A stretch of 64,000 nt of DNA from Streptomyces sp. L-9-10 (lineage in GTDB: Bacteria > Actinomycetota > Actinomycetes > Streptomycetales > Streptomycetaceae), in the NCBI RefSeq assembly GCF_004151105.1, contig NZ_PHRF01000016.1, positions 1 through 64,000 of the forward strand. The letters are read 5' to 3'. Below, one piece after another: positions 26,572-35,823 of the stretch. The notes under the pieces were generated by a model. It saw nothing but the letters and a program-made list of their open reading frames with translations, had not been told where the DNA came from and made no database searches. Within the stretch, counting starts at the first letter, position 1. Each line of letters begins with the position of its first letter. The position numbers and the translations under genes are program-made.

Positions 26572-26590
26572 ATTACCCAACGTGGGTAAT
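26572..26590. promoter_or_regulatory. Palindromic operator between the ATPase and XRE genes
   Basis: ATTACCC and GGGTAAT arms flank AACGT, giving a perfect 7-bp inverted repeat. An overlapping second pair (GTAATC at 26555, GATTAC at 26571) adds symmetry. Its place between divergent genes suggests binding by the XRE protein encoded next to it. Confidence 0.6.
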
Positions 26591-26648
26591 ATCCAGAGCG
26601 GCTGACCAACCGCCAGACGGCACCGCCTGATGCGGCAGAGGAGCGCAT

Positions 26649-27977
26649 GTGCCCGGACCCCAGCCTCATCAGGGACTTCCGCCTGAGCTGCTCGCGAACC
26701 CCGAGTGGCAACGCGCCTGTCAGAAGCGCGACTTCGCGAAGGTGTTCCACCTCGTGAGGACGAAGGCGGGCATCTACCCGTCCCGCGTTGCCGCCTTGTG
26801 CGGCATGACACCGAGCCGGGTCGGGGAAATCATGTCGGGGCGGCGCGGACTCGCCCACATCGATGTGATCGAGCGGGTCGCCGACGGCCTTCGTATCCCC
26901 GGCGCCATGCTCGGGCTCGCCCACAGGCCCTGGGAAATCCCGTCCCCCGCGACGTCGCGAGACCGACTTCCGAGCCGTTCCGCGCAGACATACGAGACCT
27001 TCGCCGACACTGAACGGGAAACTGACGCTGAATCCCACAGTGATTTCGACGACTTGCTGATGCTCGCCGATGGAAGGGTAACGCGATCGACGCTCCTCGC
27101 CCTGCGGTCATCGGTCGAGGACTACTGGCGCCGTGACGACGAACACGGCGGCGCTTCCCTGCGTCCGGCTGTCGTAGGGCACCTTCGATACGTGACGCAG
27201 GTGATGCGCAGCGTCCGCACCCCTCTGCGCCGCGATCTTCAGTCACTCGCGGCCGAGCTCGCTCGCCTCGCCGGGTGGGCCTACTTCGATGCCCGCCAGT
27301 ACAGCACCGCGCGCACCCACTTCACCCAGGCGCTGCGGCTTTCGCACGGGCAGGACGACTACCTCTTCATGGCCAACGTCCTCTCCTGCATGAGCCTGCA
27401 GGCAACGTACGACGGACAGCCCGTCAATGCGGTGGCACTGGCCTGCAAGGCCCAGGACAGCGCCCGAGCCGCCGGCGGGCAGCCGCTTGTGATGTCGATG
27501 CTCCACATGCGGGAAGCCTTCGCCCACGCCACGCTCCGCGACGCCGCCTCGTGTCACCAGGCCATCGGACGTTCCCGGGACGCATACGAGCAAGCCCGCA
27601 GCCAGGAAGGCGAGGCGCCTTCCTGGATCCGCTACTTCGACGAGACGAAACTGATCGTCGACACGGGAATCGCCCTCGCCAAGCTGGGCGAGTCGGAACG
27701 TGCCGAGCCACTGATCGCCGAGGGCCTTCGACGGGAAACAGGCGCACAACAGCGTGGCCGCGCCTTCCACGCATTCTGGCTGGCCACGGCCCAACTCCAG
27801 CAGGGGAAGCTGGATGCCGCGTGCCATAGCGCTGGGCTCGCCCTGGACCTCAGTGCGTCCCTCGACTCACCACGGGTCGCGGGCCACGTCCACGAGTTCC
27901 ACCAGCGCCTCGCCCCCTACGCGCACGAGACGCCGGTGATCGCCTTCGAGCAGCGCATGCGCGAAGCGCTCGGCTAG
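26649..27977 (+). CDS. XRE-family transcriptional regulator with TPR-like C-terminus
   Basis: 442 residues from a GTG with GAGGAG upstream. The helix-turn-helix is at about residues 30-85 (GIYPSRVAALCGMTPSRVGEIMSGRRG, in which the turn and recognition helix are clear). After a linker, residues about 140-430 are helical repeats (LAGWAYFDARQYSTARTHFTQAL, FMANVLSCMSLQATYDG and others), the tetratricopeptide type used for ligand or peptide sensing in quorum and regulatory proteins. It probably represses itself and the divergent ATPase through the palindrome at 26572. The 3' end overlaps the convergent Nudix gene by 4 bp. Confidence 0.85.
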   Translation: MPGPQPHQGLPPELLANPEWQRACQKRDFAKVFHLVRTKAGIYPSRVAALCGMTPSRVGEIMSGRRGLAHIDVIERVADGLRIPGAMLGLAHRPWEIPSPATSRDRLPSRSAQTYETFADTERETDAESHSDFDDLLMLADGRVTRSTLLALRSSVEDYWRRDDEHGGASLRPAVVGHLRYVTQVMRSVRTPLRRDLQSLAAELARLAGWAYFDARQYSTARTHFTQALRLSHGQDDYLFMANVLSCMSLQATYDGQPVNAVALACKAQDSARAAGGQPLVMSMLHMREAFAHATLRDAASCHQAIGRSRDAYEQARSQEGEAPSWIRYFDETKLIVDTGIALAKLGESERAEPLIAEGLRRETGAQQRGRAFHAFWLATAQLQQGKLDAACHSAGLALDLSASLDSPRVAGHVHEFHQRLAPYAHETPVIAFEQRMREALG

Positions 27978-28516
27978 CTTGCGGCGCTCGTGGCGTCGTC
28001 CAGCAGGAGGTACAACAGCCCGACCAGGCTTCCGCTGCTGACCACCTCGCGACGGTCGATCATGCCGCGAATCTCGGACATCGGGATCCACTCGATACGG
28101 TCCGATTCGTTCAGTTCGGTCGGCGGACCGGCATAGGCGGCAGCCTCAGCACGGAAGACGTGATGTTCCGAGTCGGTGATGCCGTTGGCTGGCTGCGCGT
28201 AGACGAGAGGCTTCAGGCGCTCCACCTGCCAGCCGGTCTCCTCCTCCACCTCACGGGCCGCCGCCTGCTCCGGGGTCTCGTCGGCCTCGATCAGGCCCAT
28301 CGGCAGCTCCCAGCCCCACGTGTCCGTGATGAACCGATGGCGCCACATCATCAGCACCCGCTTCTGCTCATCCACCACCGCGGCGACCGCGAGATGCCGC
28401 ATCCGGACCACATGGTGCTCCCACCGCCGGCCGTCCGGCTGCTGGACATCCACGAGCCAGAGATTGACCCACGGGTTGTCGTAAATCTGGCGCTCGCCAT
28501 GAACCGTCCACTGCAT
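27974..28516 (-). CDS. Nudix hydrolase
   Basis: 180 residues from the ATG at 28516 (AAGGGGAG upstream). The Nudix box Gx5Ex7REUxEExGU is perfect from Gly in GLIEADE through REVEEETGW, so the catalytic Mg2+-binding glutamates are intact. The overall form, with RHLAVAAVV and WELPMGLIE, matches ADP-ribose or nucleoside diphosphate-sugar pyrophosphatases. In the Streptomyces element pSAM2 a Nudix protein (Pif) limits redundant transfer between element-bearing cells. A similar role here is possible because it lies in a mobile element, but the immediate neighbours (XRE, ATPase, radical SAM, CYTH) point equally to a metabolic cassette. Confidence 0.9.
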   Translation of the reverse strand: MQWTVHGERQIYDNPWVNLWLVDVQQPDGRRWEHHVVRMRHLAVAAVVDEQKRVLMMWRHRFITDTWGWELPMGLIEADETPEQAAAREVEEETGWQVERLKPLVYAQPANGITDSEHHVFRAEAAAYAGPPTELNESDRIEWIPMSEIRGMIDRREVVSSGSLVGLLYLLLDDATSAAS

Positions 28517-28670
28517 GAGCCAACTCCCCTTCGCCTCTGTGCAGCTCACAGAATGTCACTTGGACGAGAAGCCGTCTGCCCCATCAACGACTTCCGGCCC
28601 GGTACTCGCGTGATCCGGCCGACCAACCGATCTGCGGGCGCCATCTCGGCAGCACGTCGATGGGTTCATG

Positions 28671-29009
28671 ATGCGCTGGGTACAGCCGCCATTTATTGAC
28701 GGTGAGGTCCGCGCTTGCCCGCAGTGCGGCGAGTACCGGGGCTGGGTCATCTTCTGCATGCGCGACGACTCGGTGTGGTTGCGCTGTCGGGCCCGGCCCC
28801 GAGACGAAGGAGGGGGACCTGGACGCGGCTGGTACAACCCCAACTCCGGTCCGGTAGACCGGTTCCATCCCACCCTCGATGAGGGGGTTGCGTCATCTCG
28901 GCCACTGACAGTAGGTACTGACAACGGAATTGGGCATCACGGCCGCTGTGGGATCTGCTGGACCGCATCCCGCCGCCGCGCCGCCCGACGGCGCTGTCAT
29001 GACTCGTGA
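28671..29009 (+). CDS. Small zinc-finger-like hypothetical protein, C-terminus possibly altered
   Basis: 112 residues from the ATG at 28671. The first 70 residues (RWVQPPF, CPQCGEYRGWVIFCM, DDSVWLRCRA, RGWYNPNSGPVD, HPTLDEG) resemble, from memory, a small Streptomyces family with a CxxC pair and a HPTLxDG end. In that family the protein ends soon after this motif. Here about 40 residues of Arg-rich, non-family sequence follow, so the gene may have lost its natural stop by a small deletion. No function is known. Confidence 0.45.
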   Translation: MRWVQPPFIDGEVRACPQCGEYRGWVIFCMRDDSVWLRCRARPRDEGGGPGRGWYNPNSGPVDRFHPTLDEGVASSRPLTVGTDNGIGHHGRCGICWTASRRRAARRRCHDS

Positions 29010-29520
29010 GACAGGAGAACGGGTGCGACGAGGTGCCGGCGTGTGTGTGCGAGCGCGGCGAAAATCAAGCCCTCAGACCAGTGCTCTCTCTGCTCGCGTG
29101 ATCCCTGGCTACTCGTCTCTGTCAGCGTGTTGCTCAGCAGGACCGCGATGTCCGCCCCTGCCGTGGGGTGCCATTGACCTGCTGGAGCACGCCGACGCCC
29201 ACGGCGGCGCCGTAGGCGTCGTCTCGTCGGTGCTTGCACTGGATGGCCCAGACCCGGCCGACTGCGAGACAGCACCGGCATGGTGCAGTGACCCACAAAC
29301 GCGACGGGGGGCCGCTGGAGGCCCAGCTCGAAGCCCTCACTCCCGAGTCCGCATCACGGGCGGCGCCTGCCATCGCTGGGCTGCGACAGTGGTCCGGCAC
29401 CATCACTGGGATGTGGCTCGGTGCTCGCCATTGGACCCAAGTAGATAACATAGCCTGGGACTTCGATAGCGGTGACCCCAATTTGCATACGATCGGGGCC
29501 GGTTGATCAAGGGGGCTGAT
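29010..29520. other. Gap upstream of the nuclease-kinase gene
   Basis: About 510 bases without a supported gene. Several short frames occur on both strands; none has family features. From about 29430 onward the base composition drops towards lower GC, as in the following gene, which may mark the start of a separately acquired segment. Confidence 0.5.
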
Positions 29521-31338
29521 ATGGGAGTCAAGCTTGACCTGGATGCTGCCCGCCAGATATTGGACGACGCATATGTCCAAGCGGTTGAAGCTACTTCGTT
29601 GCCTGATACATGGCTGAATTTTTCGCGCTCACTTCGACAAGAGGGAGCACCTCGCACATACACCCCCGCTCTGGGTACCGCGCTCCTTGCCCGTGCATGC
29701 GATGTGGCGGTGGACCCTCGCTCCATAAAGGAGGCATACAGCACTCGGTCTTATTCAGCCCGAACGCTGTGCCACCGCGTCCTTGTGCCAGCCGCCGCGG
29801 GGCTTGGTTTCGACCTGTACACCACTGGGAGAGAGCCTCTAAATAATCAGCCCTTCTTTCGCTACAGTCACTACGACGAGATATCCCGGCTGCCGCCGGA
29901 GCATAGTATGCACTTCGGCAGGCTCAATGACGCCCTGAGAGTTCTCGAACAGCACAGTCCGAAGGAATGCAAATTGGCGCTTATGGCCTTCCTGAAGGTC
30001 TGCTCCGAACATGCGGGATACGATAATAAGCCGGAATCAGTTGCCCGCCACGTGGTTGGTGTTCGCAAAAATTATGCCTGCGATCCCATTCCTGTAGATG
30101 GCGGCCAAGCTCAGGTGTTTAGGGCGAGAGATAAGTCTACGGGCTCCGTGGTGGCTCTGAAGAAACTCCGCATACCGCTAGGTCGACGCGTTGCTCGGAT
30201 GAGACGGGAGATAGAAGTAGGACTTCTTCTCGGTAGGCACCCTCATGCCATGCCCATTTTGGACTACGCCCAGGACCATACCTGGTTTGTCATGCCGTAC
30301 GCTGAAGGTACCGCCGTAGATCATTGCGATGAGTTGCGGAATGATGATGTACTTCTCTCTCTGCTGCAAGCCGTATGTTCGGTTCTTAAGGTAGCGCATG
30401 AAAAGGGATATGTGCACCGCGATATCAAGCCTGACAACATTCTTTTGCTGCGCGGTCGGTGGGTGCTCGCTGACTGGGGCATCGTAAGGCGTCCGCGAGG
30501 GATGACGACTGATCCTCAGCGGACGAGGAAAGGTATGGCTCTAGGGTCGGAGGGGTTTGCGGCACCCGAATTGGAGGACGATGCCCACAGCGCAGGACCG
30601 CAGGCAGACATATACAGCTTGGGTCAGTTCGTTGGTTGGGCAGTCACTGGCAAACGTCCACGCGCAAACGTTCCCCTAATACCTGCAAATGGGGTATGGC
30701 GTGCGGTTGTGAGAAGCGCTACGAGAGACGACCCTGCGATGCGGCCAGGTTCCGTCAGCGATTTCCTCGAACTCGTCACCCGCGAGCTTAATTCTCCAAT
30801 TAGGCAGGACCCCAGAAATACTGCTTACCTCCTTGCGGAAGTGTCAAAAGGGTCGACAGTCGCGCTGGATGAATTACTGGATCTTGCGGTTCGGAGGACG
30901 GGTAATTCTGCCGCGTTTTGCGACATCCTACTCGGAGTGGATGAGGCTCCAGTATTGGCGGCTTTACTGAGGGACTCCGGTCGCGCTATCGATGTAATTC
31001 GTGAAATGGCCAGGCTTATTGAGACGCGTGGAGGAAATGAATGGCCGGAGGTTAATCGGGTGGCTTTCTGGATATTTAATATCGGCCGTCAGGCCGCCCT
31101 CGTAAACGAACTAGACCTGCTGGAGGAATGCTGCCGAGGCGCATTCCGCTGGGATGCTGTATGGGATCAGAAAGATGCCCAGGGTAGGATTTCGACATGG
31201 TTGCGCGCATTAAGTGGAGGTGCCGCTAGTTCGGTTGCCGAAGTGCTGCAGAAGTACCCGAACTGTGCGGCTAATTTTGCGGACTTGGCGCACGATAATC
31301 TCGTCGACCGTAGAATTCGGTGGGCTGTATCTCGCTGA
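29521..31338 (+). CDS. SacI-like restriction endonuclease domain fused to a Ser/Thr protein kinase
   Basis: 605 residues from the ATG at 29521 (AAGGGGG 6 bp upstream). Residues 1-165 resemble the SacI restriction endonuclease family: TYTPALGTALLARACD, VDPRSIKE, YSARTLCHRVLVPAA and TGREPLNNQPFFR are, from memory, its most conserved blocks. Residues about 190-430 are a Hanks-type kinase: ALKKLR (Lys about 211), VHRDIKPDNILL (catalytic Asp about 300), LADWG in place of DFG with the metal Asp kept, and GSEGFAAPEL as APE motif. All key kinase residues are present, so it should be active. The last 170 residues are helical and unrecognised. No cognate SacI-type methylase is adjacent. Codon use is visibly less GC-rich than in the neighbours, which suggests recent transfer. 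The fusion hints at a nuclease controlled by phosphorylation. Confidence 0.8.
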   Translation: MGVKLDLDAARQILDDAYVQAVEATSLPDTWLNFSRSLRQEGAPRTYTPALGTALLARACDVAVDPRSIKEAYSTRSYSARTLCHRVLVPAAAGLGFDLYTTGREPLNNQPFFRYSHYDEISRLPPEHSMHFGRLNDALRVLEQHSPKECKLALMAFLKVCSEHAGYDNKPESVARHVVGVRKNYACDPIPVDGGQAQVFRARDKSTGSVVALKKLRIPLGRRVARMRREIEVGLLLGRHPHAMPILDYAQDHTWFVMPYAEGTAVDHCDELRNDDVLLSLLQAVCSVLKVAHEKGYVHRDIKPDNILLLRGRWVLADWGIVRRPRGMTTDPQRTRKGMALGSEGFAAPELEDDAHSAGPQADIYSLGQFVGWAVTGKRPRANVPLIPANGVWRAVVRSATRDDPAMRPGSVSDFLELVTRELNSPIRQDPRNTAYLLAEVSKGSTVALDELLDLAVRRTGNSAAFCDILLGVDEAPVLAALLRDSGRAIDVIREMARLIETRGGNEWPEVNRVAFWIFNIGRQAALVNELDLLEECCRGAFRWDAVWDQKDAQGRISTWLRALSGGAASSVAEVLQKYPNCAANFADLAHDNLVDRRIRWAVSR

Positions 31339-31616
31339 ATGGGGAGTGGTGCTCAGGTGCCTTGCCGACGGAGACGTACTAGCCGTCGCGCAGTCCAGCA
31401 GGCCACCTGCACGCACGATACCTCGGCGTCTAGTGCGGCCCAGCTCATGTGGCCATGCGAGCCCAGCGCGATCATCCTGGACGACTAGGTTCACTGTCAT
31501 AGAAGCCGAAACGGATGGGTTCGATGTCGAACGCCTCAATTGGATAGCAAGGGACACCAGTTCGCCGGGAGCAGACACAAAGGTCTCCGAAAGGACTGGT
31601 GTGCTAGCCGCAGACC
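31339..31616. other. Gap between the nuclease-kinase and DUF317 genes
   Basis: No supported gene in 278 bases. A short frame around 31485-31600 (VIEAETDGFDVERLNW) has protein-like composition but no credible start or family, and may be a relic. Confidence 0.45.
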
Positions 31617-32480
31617 ATGTCAACGTACAACGCCCTGCCGGAAGATCTACCCCCCGAGCCCATGGAGGCGCCCCTGCACTCGCACCATCCCAGCGATCCC
31701 TTCCGACCTGGCGCTCCTCCCGCGTTTTGGGTCGGTCCCCGGCACTTGGCTGGCGACGACGGTCGTCTCTACGATGCCGTCGCGGACAGCCTCGCCGACT
31801 TGGGCTGGACTGGCCTGACTGTCGTTCGCGGGCGGCGTGAAGTCAACGAGCCGCTGGAAAATCATCAGGTGCTGCGCAGCACCGTCCTGCACATCAGTCC
31901 TGACGCCCTTCGGTGGGCTCAGTGGATGCTGCCGGACGAGCCGTTTCACCTTGGTGGGCTGCCGATCGCGTGGCAGGTTTCTGCCCGTTCGGACGCGAGC
32001 AGTCCGCTCGCGGACTGGTCCGCCTACTTCACCCCCGACGTTCCGGGCGAGGTCCTCGCCGACTTTCTCCTCGCGCTCGACGAGTGCGGCCGGCCCGCCG
32101 CCTTGCCCGCCGGTCCCGAGGCGGTCCTCGATGCGGCCACCGCGCACGGCTGGCTCCGCGACGCCGACGAACCCCACGCGGCGGCGATGCACCCCACCTT
32201 CACCGCCCGCCTCAGTCTCGGCGAGGTGCCACCCCTCATCCAGGATGCCGACCCCCGCGCCCTGACCGCCGAGGCTGAGGAGTCAGGGGCGACGGGCTGG
32301 CAGGCGTGGGCTGAGTCGGCCATGGGTGCCCCGTACCTGTGGGCTGCGTCGTTCAGCACCAGCGTGCCGCACGGCCTTGTCGCCGCGTTCGCGTCTTCGC
32401 TCAGCTCCACCGCACCGGTACTGCGCCGGTTGCTGCCGGAGAGCACGCGGGACCAGCTGCTGTGTGCCCCCGCCAGCTGA
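31617..32480 (+). CDS. DUF317 domain protein
   Basis: 287 residues. Two DUF317-type modules can be seen. The first gives FWVGPRHLAGDDG, then HISPDALRWAQWMLPDEPF, LGGLPIAWQVSARSDA and WSAYFTPDVPGEVLADF. The second is more degenerate. It ends with a helical region (GLVAAFASSLSSTAPVLRR) common in the family. DUF317 proteins are almost confined to Streptomyces and relatives and are often carried by plasmids and integrated elements; no biochemical function is known to me. The gene stands alone between the nuclease-kinase and the converging pPIWI-RE operon, and a strong terminator follows. Confidence 0.88.
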   Translation: MSTYNALPEDLPPEPMEAPLHSHHPSDPFRPGAPPAFWVGPRHLAGDDGRLYDAVADSLADLGWTGLTVVRGRREVNEPLENHQVLRSTVLHISPDALRWAQWMLPDEPFHLGGLPIAWQVSARSDASSPLADWSAYFTPDVPGEVLADFLLALDECGRPAALPAGPEAVLDAATAHGWLRDADEPHAAAMHPTFTARLSLGEVPPLIQDADPRALTAEAEESGATGWQAWAESAMGAPYLWAASFSTSVPHGLVAAFASSLSSTAPVLRRLLPESTRDQLLCAPAS

Positions 32481-32496
32481 GCAGTGACCCGCGCCA

Positions 32497-32532
32497 TGAA
32501 GCCGGGCCTCCCGTTCGGGAGGCCCGGCTTCA
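32497..32532. terminator. Hairpin terminator between DUF317 and pPIWI-RE operon
   Basis: Perfect 16-bp arms (TGAAGCCGGGCCTCCC and complement) flank a GTTC loop, 17 bp after the DUF317 stop. The pPIWI-RE operon converges on it, with its stop about 210 bp away, so it may serve both directions. Confidence 0.9.
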
Positions 32533-32745
32533 CGCTGCTCTGGCAGCTCGTTGGCACTCCGGCCATGCATCAATCCGGCTGCCCCGCACGGCGGTGCTTG
32601 TTCTCCGCTTTCAGTTGGGCCAAGCGACGTTCAGGCTCGGCACGTGTTGCCGGCTTTGGCGGTTGTGTCGGTGCGGCTCGGGTAGTTGGCGGCTGGCCTT
32701 GCGTCAAACCGAAAAGGGGCTAAATCCGTTGCTGATGCTGACGGT

Positions 32746-35700
32746 CTACGAGTCAGTGCCGCGGGCTTCCTTCAGGATCTCGATGCTCTCGGGGTCCTTC
32801 GGGGCAGAGCGGCGGTACTGGGGGTGGCCAAGGTCCATTTGAAGTGCGGCGTGGAGCGGGGCGGGGTATCGCGTCCGGTCTGACCAGGAGAGCGCCTGGT
32901 GGCTGAGCCGTGCGGCAGCGACCGCGAGAGTCTCCCGGTCGTAGCCGTCCCGTGTGTGCATGGGGGTGATCTCCCGCGTGGTCATGCTGTACCACGGCGA
33001 GTTGAGTTCGTTCTCCTTGCGTTCGCCGACGTTCTTCGATGCCTTTCCGGGGTCGGCCCGCCAGCGGGTCTTCCACTGCCCGTGGCGCTTCTTGCCGTAG
33101 TTACGGGGTTCGGTGAACAGGAACCACGGGTGGCCTTCAGGCCGGTCCTCCGGGTAGTAGAGGTCGCTCGAAGTCTTTAGCGGGACGGTTTTGCCGTTCT
33201 TCTGCTTCTCAGTGACGTTGACCAGGCGGGGCATCTCCGCCTGCGCGCAGTTCATGCGGATGATGCTGGCCGGATTCCAGGACGGGGGCAGTCCGCTTGC
33301 GGGAAGCCAGAGGCGGGGGTCGTCCGGATCTTTCCCCAGGCCCTGCTTGTTGTTGTGAAGGCCGGGCCATACGCGGCGGCTCGCGTGGCCGTCGATCATC
33401 AAGGCGTACGGCAGGCCGTCGAGTTCGTCGTGGAGTTCCTTGAGGGCGGTGCAGACGTCATCGCCGGCCTGCGCCCAGCGCTGGAAGTCGCTGTCCCCGT
33501 TCTCAGTGTGAAGGGGGTAGTTGGCGGCGTGGAAATTGCTCTGTGCGAGGGCGTAGTGCTCCCACTGCGGGTGGATGTTGCTCCAACCCATCATGCGCCA
33601 GGGGCCGCCGGGGTCAGGGGAAGGAATGATCGCACTGGCGGTGATGATTCTTTTGGGCGCGCCCTTGTACTTGCGGTCAGTGGCCTGCTTGCGGATGTGG
33701 ATGCCGCAGAACGCCATGCGGGGCAGCGGGTAGGGATCGTCGTCGGGGTAGAGGGCCCGCTCGAAGCGGTCGTCCACGACGCCGCATGAACGGTAGAGGT
33801 CCAGCACCCCCATGTAGACGCGGTGGTCTTCGAAGGCTTTCGGAGGCTTTTTGACGATGCTGAAGGTCTTGGTGAACGGGTCGTACTCGCGGCCGACGAG
33901 GAACTGAGATGGCACTGCGGCCTTGGCGAGCTCCCGCACGACCTGGTGCTTGGCATCGTTCTCCGCAAGGGCGGTCTTCACCTCGGCGGGCTTCAGGCCC
34001 TCGTGTTCCTCGCCGCGCACCGGGATCTCCGTTTCACACCAGGCGGCGAGGAGAACACCAGGTTCTGCGAACGTGCTGGTGATCCTTTGGGCGTCGGTGG
34101 CGCGCTGAGTTCCGGGACCGTGCTCCAACAGGGCTTCGGCGTTGCAGAAGACGGCTTCGATGCCGTCCGCGAGGGGGAAGGGCTTCTCTCCGGCGGGGTC
34201 AGGATCGATGCTATCCGGGTCGAGACCGTAGGGGTGGGCGAGACCGTGGATCATCCGTGTGAGCGTCGCGTCGCGGTACCACAGGCACAGAATTCGGAGC
34301 TTCTTATATCCGGCCGCCTCAATGGAACGGCGGATCCCTTCGGGGGAGGGCTTGCCGATGAGATCGACATACTCGCCGTCGTTCTTCTTCTGCTTCTTCT
34401 CTTTCGCCAGGGCGGCGGTGGCGGGCTCGTGGGCACGCTTGCCGAAGACGTTCCCCTTCGATTTAAGGTCGAGCAGGGATGCCGTGTCGCCGAAGGCGCG
34501 CTGGACGTGGTCCCGCAGCAGCGAGAGGTGATAGATGCCGGAGCCGGTGCCGACGGCGAAGGAGTCCGTCTTGGGCATGGTTGGCCTGATCGCGCCCGGT
34601 GGCGGAGTCAGGATGTCGATCCTCTTACCGTTCTCGTCCTTGGTATTCAGCCGGTCGCGCTCGTCGGCGACGCGTTCCTCGATCGCGTTGAGCGATGACC
34701 GGTCGGCGTCCATCTTCGCCAGGATTTCCAGCGCGTGCTTGTTCGTCTGCCGTAGGCCGCGCCCGTCCAGGGACACGGACATGAGTGGCCTGTCTGTTCC
34801 CTGGTCCACAAGGACGGTGCTGGCGTGGATCACCGTGTTGTTGATGCGTCGGATGTGGGCATCGAGATTCAGGACGGGATTCGGCTCAGCCGTGTAGGTG
34901 GCCATCTTCACTGACAGACGAGACATCGCGTACTGGACTTGGCTGCGGGTGGGGTTCTCTGGACGGGCCTTGATCGCTTCGCCGAGGTTGACCGGGTGGG
35001 CGAGGTTGGCGAAGACCGGCCCGATGGGCTGGTCCCAGGCGATCAGGTCACCGGTGCTGATGGGCCGGTACTGCACTGCCGCGATGTTGCCGGAGGGCCG
35101 CCAGTCGGCGGTCCGGTGTTTTGTTTCACCGGTAGCAGCCTCGTATGCCTCAAGGACCGGTTCGACTTCCCGGTCGAGGAAGGGCTTTGCGGCCAGTTTC
35201 ATTGCGATGTGCCACTTGACCGCCTCGTAGGCCCAGTTGTCCGGGCTGGCGGGCTTTCCGTCTTCCTGTTGGAGGATGTTCTCCGCCAAGTTGTGGCGCT
35301 GTGGAGTGGCGTCGGCTACTAGTCGGGCCAGGGTGGGCTGGTCCATGAAGGGGATCTCGTCCAGAGGGACCTTACGGACGATGCCTTCCAGGTAGGTGAA
35401 GACCGTCCGGAGCGTGTCGGGCTTCACGGGGTTGAGCGTCACCATGAAGGCCAGGTTCTTGTCCAGGTAGACGTAGCCATCGGTGATCTGCTGGAGCACG
35501 GTGACAGCGATGGAATAGGGGACCAGGAAAGGATCAGTTTCCTGGACATCCTTGATCCACTTTCCGTTTCTTGCTGCCGTGCTCCCCAACTCTCGCCAGG
35601 TCCTGCGGATCGGCGAGTGATAGTCGCCGAAGTCCCAGACCAGGGCGGTCATGCCTTCGAGAAGTTCGGTGCTGCAACGGATCGATGTGGTGTGCGCGGT

Positions 35701-35796
35701 GAGATCCCGCTGCGTGCTGCTTCGCCCCATGAGCGGGGGTACCTCGTCTCTCGGTCTCTCCTCTTTGGAGAGGAGATGCGGTTCTGTCTCCGCCAC
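32746..35796 (-). CDS. pPIWI-RE family protein (prokaryotic PIWI with conserved Arg and Glu)
   Basis: Up to 1,016 residues. The GTG at 35796 has no ribosome binding site; the ATG at 35730 with GAGG upstream is an alternative giving 994. It has the known three-part form: an N-terminal module (about 1-450), a MID-like region with ILCLWYRDATLTRMIH (about 500), and a C-terminal RNase H-like PIWI domain (about 700-1016). The latter contains the conserved Arg-bearing GIHIRKQATDRKYKG stretch and LMIDGHASRRVWPGL (about 797), the first catalytic Asp strand. pPIWI-RE proteins are predicted to use nucleic acid guides and restrict plasmids or R-loops. It is the last gene of an operon with the DinG-type helicase and the nuclease, the standard three-gene set. 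Confidence 0.88.
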   Translation of the reverse strand: MAETEPHLLSKEERPRDEVPPLMGRSSTQRDLTAHTTSIRCSTELLEGMTALVWDFGDYHSPIRRTWRELGSTAARNGKWIKDVQETDPFLVPYSIAVTVLQQITDGYVYLDKNLAFMVTLNPVKPDTLRTVFTYLEGIVRKVPLDEIPFMDQPTLARLVADATPQRHNLAENILQQEDGKPASPDNWAYEAVKWHIAMKLAAKPFLDREVEPVLEAYEAATGETKHRTADWRPSGNIAAVQYRPISTGDLIAWDQPIGPVFANLAHPVNLGEAIKARPENPTRSQVQYAMSRLSVKMATYTAEPNPVLNLDAHIRRINNTVIHASTVLVDQGTDRPLMSVSLDGRGLRQTNKHALEILAKMDADRSSLNAIEERVADERDRLNTKDENGKRIDILTPPPGAIRPTMPKTDSFAVGTGSGIYHLSLLRDHVQRAFGDTASLLDLKSKGNVFGKRAHEPATAALAKEKKQKKNDGEYVDLIGKPSPEGIRRSIEAAGYKKLRILCLWYRDATLTRMIHGLAHPYGLDPDSIDPDPAGEKPFPLADGIEAVFCNAEALLEHGPGTQRATDAQRITSTFAEPGVLLAAWCETEIPVRGEEHEGLKPAEVKTALAENDAKHQVVRELAKAAVPSQFLVGREYDPFTKTFSIVKKPPKAFEDHRVYMGVLDLYRSCGVVDDRFERALYPDDDPYPLPRMAFCGIHIRKQATDRKYKGAPKRIITASAIIPSPDPGGPWRMMGWSNIHPQWEHYALAQSNFHAANYPLHTENGDSDFQRWAQAGDDVCTALKELHDELDGLPYALMIDGHASRRVWPGLHNNKQGLGKDPDDPRLWLPASGLPPSWNPASIIRMNCAQAEMPRLVNVTEKQKNGKTVPLKTSSDLYYPEDRPEGHPWFLFTEPRNYGKKRHGQWKTRWRADPGKASKNVGERKENELNSPWYSMTTREITPMHTRDGYDRETLAVAAARLSHQALSWSDRTRYPAPLHAALQMDLGHPQYRRSAPKDPESIEILKEARGTDS

Positions 35797-35823
35797 GGCA
35801 AGGCAGAGGCAGGCGTGGGCAGT

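Noticed and set aside
29234-29506. 90-residue frame before the nuclease-kinase gene
   Set aside because: No family features or clear start; the real ribosome binding site serves the ATG at 29521.
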